From positions 1-5,215 of the forward strand of contig JAFAMS010000171.1 of NCBI GenBank assembly GCA_019233165.1: a stretch of DNA of 5,215 nucleotides, in the 5' to 3' direction. The DNA comes from Vulcanimicrobiota bacterium (GTDB lineage: Bacteria; Vulcanimicrobiota; Vulcanimicrobiia; Vulcanimicrobiales; Vulcanimicrobiaceae). This document shows positions 1 to 5,215 of the stretch, in pieces. How positions within the stretch are numbered: the first letter of the stretch is position 1; every line of letters begins with the position of its first letter. Made by a program: the position numbers and the translations under genes. The notes under the pieces are model-generated. The model worked only from the letters and a program-made list of their open reading frames with translations. It made no database searches and was not told the origin of the DNA.

Positions 1-1
1 G

Positions 2-538
2 GTCGAGGAAACGATCGAGCCGCTCGAACGGATCTTCGTCGTTTCGGGGAGCATGGCGCCGCAGACCGCGGAGCAGATCGCGTGGGCGCTCGACAACGGT
101 TGGGAGGAGCTGCGCATCGATCCGCACGCGATCGACGTTCGCGCGCCCGCACTCGATGCGCTCGCATCCTCCGCGCTGGAGCGCTTCCGGCGATCCCGTC
201 GAGGGGTCGTCGTCTACTCCGCGCGCGGACCGCACAAAGGCGCGAGCGCCGTCGACCCGGCCGAGCTCGGAGCGCTTGTCGGCGGACTCGTCCTGCGCGC
301 GTTCGAGAGCGGCGCGGTTCCGCGCGCGATCGTTTGCGGCGGCGACACGAGCTCGTACGCGGCGCGCGCGCTCGGCGCCGACTCGCTTTCGATCGCACGG
401 ATCATCACGGTCGCCGCCGCGCTCTGCCGGGTTCATGCGAGCGGCGCGCCCGCGGTCGACGGAAAGCACGTGGTGCTCAAAGGGGGACAGGTCGGCGACC
501 TGCGATTCTTCGACGCCGTGCGGACCGGCGGGAGCTAG
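2..538 (+). CDS. Four-carbon acid-sugar kinase, OtnK/DUF1537 family, C-terminal part (5' truncated)
   Basis: The reading frame is open from the window edge and ends at TAG 536-538, giving 178 residues. The ATG at 53 is internal: the upstream codons continue the family's conserved VSGS strand (fragment residues 14-17), which the family normally follows with S/A-P-x-T-x-x-Q, seen here as MAPQTAEQ. Other landmarks are GGDTS (about 113-117), matching the GGxTS phosphate/nucleotide loop, and LKGGQVGDLRFF near the C-terminus, matching the usual LKSGNFGxxxFF. These belong to the nucleotide-binding C-terminal domain of the DUF1537 kinases (OtnK, DtnK types), cytosolic enzymes that use ATP to phosphorylate four-carbon sugar acids such as 3-oxo-tetronate, threonate or erythronate. 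The substrate-binding N-terminal domain lies outside the window, so specificity cannot be judged. A YdfG-like dehydrogenase follows after 33 bases, consistent with a sugar-acid catabolic operon. Family assignment is fairly sure; substrate is unknown. Confidence 0.85.
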   Translation, partial: VEETIEPLERIFVVSGSMAPQTAEQIAWALDNGWEELRIDPHAIDVRAPALDALASSALERFRRSRRGVVVYSARGPHKGASAVDPAELGALVGGLVLRAFESGAVPRAIVCGGDTSSYAARALGADSLSIARIITVAAALCRVHASGAPAVDGKHVVLKGGQVGDLRFFDAVRTGGS

Positions 539-560
539 GAGTACCTCTTCACATCGCACA

Positions 561-568
561 AAGGGGAG
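561..568 (+). promoter_or_regulatory. Ribosome binding site for the YdfG-like SDR
   Basis: A purine run AAGGGGAG sits 3 bases before the ATG at 572 (5 bases if the core is taken as AAGGGG). It is the clearest Shine-Dalgarno-like element in the window and supports the chosen start. It lies in the 33-base gap after the kinase stop, which contains no obvious hairpin or promoter. Confidence 0.6.
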
Positions 569-571
569 CGC

Positions 572-1347
572 ATGAACGAGAACGGGAGCACTCGGCGCGT
601 CATCGTCGTCACCGGGGCATCTTCGGGGATGGGCGCGGCGACGGCGCGCCTGTTGAACGAGCACGGCTTCACGGTCGTCGCCGGCGCGCGCCGGACCGAC
701 CGTCTCGCGAGTCTCGGTGAGGGGATCGACGGACGCCGGCTCGACGTCACCGATCCCAAATCCGTCGACGACTTCGCCGGTTACGTCGGAGAGCGCTACG
801 GAAAAGTCGACGGGCTCGTGAACAGCGCCGGCCTCGCGCTCGAGAACAAGTACCTCGGCGAGACGACCGACGCCCAGTGGGAGACGGTCTTCGACGTCAA
901 CGTCATCGGTCTCGCGCGGATCACGCGCGCATTGCTCCCACTGCTCAAAAAAGCGCCGTTTGCCGACATCATCAACGTCGGCTCGGTCGCCGCGTTCGAC
1001 GTCTATCCGGGCGGCGGCCCGTACGTCGCGAGCAAGCACGCCGTCCGCGCGATCACGAACGAGCTTCGCCTCGAGCTCAATGGGCAGCCGATTCGCGTCG
1101 TCGAGCTCGGGCCGGGGATGACGCGCACCGAGTTCGCCGACGTTCGCTTCGGCGGCGATCAAGAGCGCGTCGAGCGGACGTATGCCGGGACGATCCCGCT
1201 GCAGCCCGAGGACCTCGCCGAGTGCATCCTCTTCATTCTTACGCGTCCGCAGCACGTTAACATCGACTACATGGTCGTGCGGCCGCTCGATCAAGCGACT
1301 TCGTATATGCTCCATCGCCGCAAACCCGCCGAGACCGCGAAGCGCTG

Positions 1348-1348
<1 letters not shown>
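572..1348 (+). CDS. SDR family NAD(P)-dependent oxidoreductase, YdfG-like
   Basis: A complete 258-residue classical short-chain dehydrogenase with a Rossmann fold, expected to be cytosolic. It has the TGASSGMG cofactor loop (residues 14-21), basic R40/R41 after the second strand (typical of NADP preference), D58 for adenine contact, NSAG at 84-87, and the catalytic set N110, S138, Y151, K155 in YVASK. The C-terminal half resembles E. coli YdfG: the stretch TEFADVRFGGD followed by ERTY, then P-x-D-L-A-E and a HVNID strand are hallmarks of that subfamily, which oxidises 3-hydroxy acids such as L-allo-threonine, serine and 3-hydroxypropionate, or reduces malonic semialdehyde. The length is close to the family norm of about 250. 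The ATG at 572 has a good ribosome site and leaves only 13 residues before the glycine loop. It ends in TGATG, overlapping the ATPase start by one base. The nearby sugar-acid kinase suggests a hydroxy-acid or sugar-acid substrate, by inference. Confidence 0.93.
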
Positions 1349-2441
<1,093 letters not shown>

Positions 2442-2445
<4 letters not shown>

Positions 2446-3179
2446 TCCATCATCACGCCGCCGTCGACGGCGAGCATCTCGCCGAGGACGAACGAAGCGT
2501 CCGGTGAGAGGAGCCACGCGATCGCCTTCGCGATCTCCTCGGGTTCCGCGAGACGGCCGATCGGATGCATCGCCATCGCGTGCGCCTGCGCCTCGGCGGT
2601 CGGCATCACTTGCATCCCCATCGGCGTTTTCGTCCCGGCCGGGACGACGCCGTTCACCGCGATCCCTTTCGGTCCGAACACGCGCGCGGCGTTGCGCGTG
2701 AGCGCGAGCACCGCACCCTTGCTCGCCGAATAAGCCGCGGTTCCCGCCAAACCTCCGCCGCGCTTCCCGGCGACGCTCGAAACCGTGCAGATCCGGCCGC
2801 CGGGCTCCATCCGCTTGACGGCTTCGCGGATGCACAAAAACGTCCCGATCACGTTGATCCGATAGATCTGCATCCACTTCTCGACGGTGAGCTCCATGAA
2901 CGGCGTCGTATCCGAGATCCCGGCCGGCGTCGCGAGCGCGTCGAGTTTCCCGAGCCAATCGCAGGCGCTCTCGAAAAGCGCGACGACCGAGCTTTCGTCG
3001 GCGACGTCGACCTTGAACGCGGCGCCTCCGCACTCGGCGGCGACTTTTTCGGCGGCTGCGAGGTTGAGGTCGGAGACGGCGACGCGATACCCTTGCGCGC
3101 CCAAGACGCGACAGAGTGCGGCACCGATCCCGCTTCCGCCGCCGGTGACGATCGCGGTGCGCTGTGAAGATGTGCTCAT
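2442..3179 (-). CDS. SDR family oxidoreductase, FabG-like
   Basis: A complete 245-residue classical SDR. It carries the TGGGSGIG cofactor loop (12-19), D37 at the end of the second strand (favours NAD over NADP), D58 in the KVDVAD adenine-contact strand, N109 in RINVIGTF, serines S134/S135, and Y150 and K154 in YSASK. The Ser-Tyr spacing is 15 if S135 is catalytic, two more than in E. coli FabG, because of a glycine-rich insert after SSVAG. The C-terminus GEMLAVDGG is the usual FabG-type tetramer strand. Two departures stand out: the NNAG motif reads TPAG (84-87), and the usual PG turn after the sixth strand reads PAG. Both still fit an SDR fold. The start at 3179 leaves a short N-terminus before the first strand, as is normal for the family; no clear ribosome site precedes it. 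It opposes the sugar-acid block and diverges from the membrane-protein operon, so it is probably transcribed alone. The substrate is unknown. Confidence 0.93.
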
Positions 3180-3217
3180 GGGACGGGACTACGCGCCACG
3201 CGACGAAAGCCCGCCTT
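3180..3217. promoter_or_regulatory. Short divergent intergenic region
   Basis: These 38 bases separate the minus-strand SDR start (3179) from the preferred start of the membrane protein (3218). Both genes should need promoter signals in or near this gap. I see no convincing -10/-35 pair on either strand and no strong Shine-Dalgarno; a weak GAAAG at 3205-3209 lies 8 bases before the plus-strand ATG. The control elements may extend into the flanking coding DNA, or one or both transcripts may be nearly leaderless. It is marked as regulatory by position only. Confidence 0.35.
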
Positions 3218-3679
3218 ATGGGGGTTCGGATTCTGCGCGCAGGGGTCATCGCCGGCCTGGTCGGCGGCGTCCTGTTCGAAGCGTTTTTGATCGCCGTTCT
3301 CGTGGTCGCGTACCGCGAGCCGCTGGTGCCGACGATCGTCTCGAGCTTTCAGTTCGTTGCCGCAGGCGCGATCGGGAAATCGACGGCGTTCACGTCGCCG
3401 GCGTTCGCGTGGCTCGGTGCCGTCGTCCACTTCGTCGTGAGCATCGGTTGGGCGACCGGCTACGCGTACCTCGCGCAAACGCGCGAACAGCTGCTGTCGC
3501 AACCGCTCGTCTCCGGCGTCTTCTTCGGGGTCATCGTCTTCGCGATGATGCAAGTGATCCTGCTCGCGGCGGGATTGTTCGCAAGCCCCACGTCGATCGG
3601 TCTCTTGACGCAGTTGACCGCACATTGCGTTTTCTTCGGGATCCCCGTCGCGTACGTCGTAGCGCGCCTCATGCGCTGA
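3218..3679 (+). CDS. Small four-helix integral membrane protein, function unknown
   Basis: A 153-residue hydrophobic protein with four predicted membrane helices at about 9-31, 62-86, 97-121 and 129-151. I do not recognise the family with certainty; the layout recalls small YagU/DUF1440-like inner-membrane proteins, but that is a weak resemblance. Each half pairs a glycine-led helix (GGVLFEAF at 16-23; SGVFFGVIVF at 99-108) with a helix that begins with histidine (H71 in HFVVSIGW; H136 in HCVFFGIP), suggesting an internal duplication. There is no signal peptide cleavage site, and no catalytic motif is evident. The ATG at 3218 is preferred over an in-frame ATG at 3164, because the longer form adds 18 polar residues and would run 16 bases into the divergent SDR gene. 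Only one base separates its stop from the alanine racemase start, so the two are probably co-translated. A link with cell-envelope work is possible from context only. Confidence 0.8.
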   Translation: MGVRILRAGVIAGLVGGVLFEAFLIAVLVVAYREPLVPTIVSSFQFVAAGAIGKSTAFTSPAFAWLGAVVHFVVSIGWATGYAYLAQTREQLLSQPLVSGVFFGVIVFAMMQVILLAAGLFASPTSIGLLTQLTAHCVFFGIPVAYVVARLMR

Positions 3680-3680
3680 G

Positions 3681-4793
3681 ATGCTCGCCAGCCTCGAGAT
3701 CGATCTCGGCGCGATTCGCGCGAACGCGGAAGCGATTGCGGCGTTCGTAGCGCCGGCCCGGTTCGGCGCCGTCGTCAAAGCGAACGCCTACGGTCACGGA
3801 CTCGCCGACGTCGCGCGCGCGCTCGACGACTGGGTCGCAACGTTCTGCGTCTATGCGGTCGAAGAGGCTGCGGCGCTGCGCGACGCGGGGATCAACGCTC
3901 CGATTTTGGTCATGGGCCCCATCGAGCCGACGGATCTCGAGACCGCGCACGCCTCGCACGCCGCGATCACGTTGTGGGACACCGGCGCATACGCGCGTCG
4001 GGTCGCGAGCGTCGGACGACGACGTCAATCACCGATGCGGATTCACGCAAAGATCGAGACCGGCGTAACGCGGTTAGGCTTGGCTCCCGCGAACGTCGCC
4101 GCTGCGCTCGAGGCGTACGAGCGAACGCCGGAGCTCGAGGTCGCAGGAGCGTTCTCGCATCTGGCCGCGGCCGAGGAGCTGGACTCCGATTTCACGCTCG
4201 TTCAGCTCGAACGATTTCAAGAGTCGCTCGCGCCGTTTACCGCACGCCCCCTCGTCCGCCACATCGCCGCTTCGGCCGCCGCGCTGTTGTGGCCGCAAAC
4301 GCGGCTCGATCTCGTTCGCGTCGGAATCGCCCTGTACGGTTTGTGGCCGTCGCCCGAGACGCACGCCCGGCTCGGTGAGAAGATCGCGCTCGCGCCCGCC
4401 CTGCGCTGGACTACGAGGCTCGTCGAAGTGCGGGACGTCCCGGCCGAAACCTCGGTCGGCTACGGCCGCACGTACCGGACGACGGCGCAGTCGCGGATCG
4501 GCGTGCTGCCGATCGGCTACGCCGAGGGGATCCCCCGCGCCGTCTCAAACCGCGGCGCGGTCCTGGTCGCCGGCAAACGGTGTCCGATCGTCGGCCGCGT
4601 CTGCATGAACATGACGATGATCGACGTCACATCGGTTCCCCAGGCTTGCGCCGGCGACGAGGTCACCCTCATCGGGCGGGACGGTGTGTCGACCCTCACA
4701 GCCGAGGACTGGGCGGAATGGGCCGGCACGATCGTTTATGAAATTGTCGCTCGTATCCCGCGCGAGGTGCCACGGGTCTACCGTCCGACGTGA
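3681..4793 (+). CDS. alr: Alanine racemase
   Basis: A complete 370-residue fold-type III PLP enzyme that interconverts L- and D-alanine in the cytosol, supplying D-alanine for peptidoglycan. The PLP lysine is K33 in VVKANAYGHG, with Y37 following. Other landmarks, matched to the Geobacillus enzyme from memory, are K124 (carbamylated-lysine position) and R131 in HAKIETGVTRLG, H160 in FSHLAAAEE, S198, R213 facing the pyridine nitrogen in RVGIALYG, the second catalytic base Y261 in SVGYGRTY, Y280 in PIGYAEG, and Y353 in TIVYE. The length is the usual 360-390. One difference is N310 in CMNMTMID, where many homologues have CMD. The ATG at 3681 is one base after the preceding stop and places the first strand (LEIDLGAIRANA) at the expected N-terminus. 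The last codons overlap the next gene by GTGA. The whole active site is present, so an active enzyme is expected; a catabolic (DadX-like) role is less likely without dadA nearby. Confidence 0.96.
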   Translation: MLASLEIDLGAIRANAEAIAAFVAPARFGAVVKANAYGHGLADVARALDDWVATFCVYAVEEAAALRDAGINAPILVMGPIEPTDLETAHASHAAITLWDTGAYARRVASVGRRRQSPMRIHAKIETGVTRLGLAPANVAAALEAYERTPELEVAGAFSHLAAAEELDSDFTLVQLERFQESLAPFTARPLVRHIAASAAALLWPQTRLDLVRVGIALYGLWPSPETHARLGEKIALAPALRWTTRLVEVRDVPAETSVGYGRTYRTTAQSRIGVLPIGYAEGIPRAVSNRGAVLVAGKRCPIVGRVCMNMTMIDVTSVPQACAGDEVTLIGRDGVSTLTAEDWAEWAGTIVYEIVARIPREVPRVYRPT

Positions 4794-5215
4794 ACGAACG
4801 AATTTCAGGGATGTCGCTGCTCTCCCGCTATCACGAGCTGCTCGCCGTGTTCTCGCGGCGGCGATACGCTATTCTCGCCGCCACGGTACCGCTTTTGGTT
4901 GCGGTAGCGCTGCTCTTCGGAAGCTACGGCGCTAGCGAAGCGCTGTGGTCCGTGGCGGCGGTCGCAACGATTATCGCAGGTTCCGCGCCGATCGTGCGGT
5001 TCGCGTTGCGGACGTTTCTCGCTCCGGTCAAAGCGACGCTCCATCTGATCGAACGCCGGGAGCTTCAACCCGCGCTCCTCGACCTCGTCGTCGCGCGCCT
5101 GCGTTGGTTTCCGCTCTACGTCGCCGCCCTTCTCGCCGCGATTTGCGACATTGCGGCGATCGGCTCGCCGATCGTAGGAAATCTCATCTCGGGGGAGCCG
5201 ACCGCTCGTAACTTG
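4790..5215 (+). CDS. Multi-helix membrane protein, N-terminal part (3' truncated)
   Basis: An open frame starts at GTG 4790 and runs 142 codons to the window end without a stop. The GTG overlaps the alr stop in GTGA, a typical coupling junction. An alternative in-frame ATG at 4811 is less convincing, since its only purine run (CAGGG) directly abuts it. The predicted protein begins with a basic, amphipathic segment (SRYHELLAVFSRRR, residues 12-25), then membrane helices at about 26-46 and 51-73, a cytosolic-looking linker with charged residues (about 74-105, including LIERRELQ), and a third hydrophobic stretch at about 106-133. I do not recognise the family: no catalytic domain is reached before the edge, so it could be a transporter, a membrane-anchored sensor or an envelope protein. 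Codon use matches its neighbours. The coding call is well supported by the long open frame, its coupling and its membrane pattern; function is not. Confidence 0.78.
   Translation, partial: MNERISGMSLLSRYHELLAVFSRRRYAILAATVPLLVAVALLFGSYGASEALWSVAAVATIIAGSAPIVRFALRTFLAPVKATLHLIERRELQPALLDLVVARLRWFPLYVAALLAAICDIAAIGSPIVGNLISGEPTARNL

Noticed and set aside
53..538. Treating the first gene as a complete 161-residue protein from the ATG at 53
   Set aside because: The frame is open to the window edge and the upstream codons complete the conserved VSGS motif, so this is the tail of a larger kinase.
2459..2472. Perfect 14-base palindrome centred on GTCGAC just after the convergent stops, possible terminator or operator
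   Set aside because: It encodes the conserved AVDGG end of the minus-strand SDR, has no loop space and no following T run. Similar GTCGAC-centred palindromes arise elsewhere from Val-Asp codons.
3164..3217. Longer N-terminus for the small membrane protein from the ATG at 3164
   Set aside because: The extra 18 residues are polar and unlike the hydrophobic body, and this start would overlap the divergent SDR coding region.

Overview
The window is dense, high-GC bacterial chromosomal DNA (roughly two thirds G+C by eye). Third codon positions are strongly G/C, genes are almost back to back, and there are no rRNA, tRNA, CRISPR or insertion-sequence signals. Nothing fixes the host. The codon style and gene mix would fit a GC-rich soil or environmental bacterium, but that is only an impression. 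I found seven protein-coding genes; the first and last are cut by the window edges.

Left block, plus strand, 2-2445. It holds the C-terminal end of a four-carbon acid-sugar kinase of the OtnK/DUF1537 family, then a YdfG-like short-chain dehydrogenase (SDR), then a MalK/UgpC-type ATPase of a carbohydrate ABC importer. The dehydrogenase and ATPase genes share a TGATG junction, and only 33 bases separate the kinase from the dehydrogenase, so the three look like one operon. Kinase, NADP-type hydroxy-acid dehydrogenase and sugar-import ATPase together suggest uptake and breakdown of a sugar acid or related polyol. The exact substrate cannot be read from the sequence.

Middle, minus strand, 2442-3179. 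A second, FabG-like SDR runs towards the first block. Its stop codon overlaps the ATPase stop codon in a shared CTAG. Its cofactor-site features point to NAD(H), whereas the first SDR looks NADP(H)-dependent.

Right block, plus strand, 3218 to the window end. It starts 38 bases from the SDR start in the divergent direction. It encodes a small four-helix membrane protein of unknown function, a complete alanine racemase (D-alanine supply for peptidoglycan), and the N-terminal part of a multi-helix membrane protein that starts at a GTG overlapping the racemase stop. One-base spacing and a 4-base overlap make these three a probable translationally coupled operon.

I see no convincing new defence, mobile or RNA system. 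The points most worth a second look are the tight sugar-acid cluster with its transporter ATPase, the shared CTAG stop, the altered NNAG motif in the second SDR, the apparent internal duplication in the small membrane protein, and the truncated membrane protein coupled to alr.
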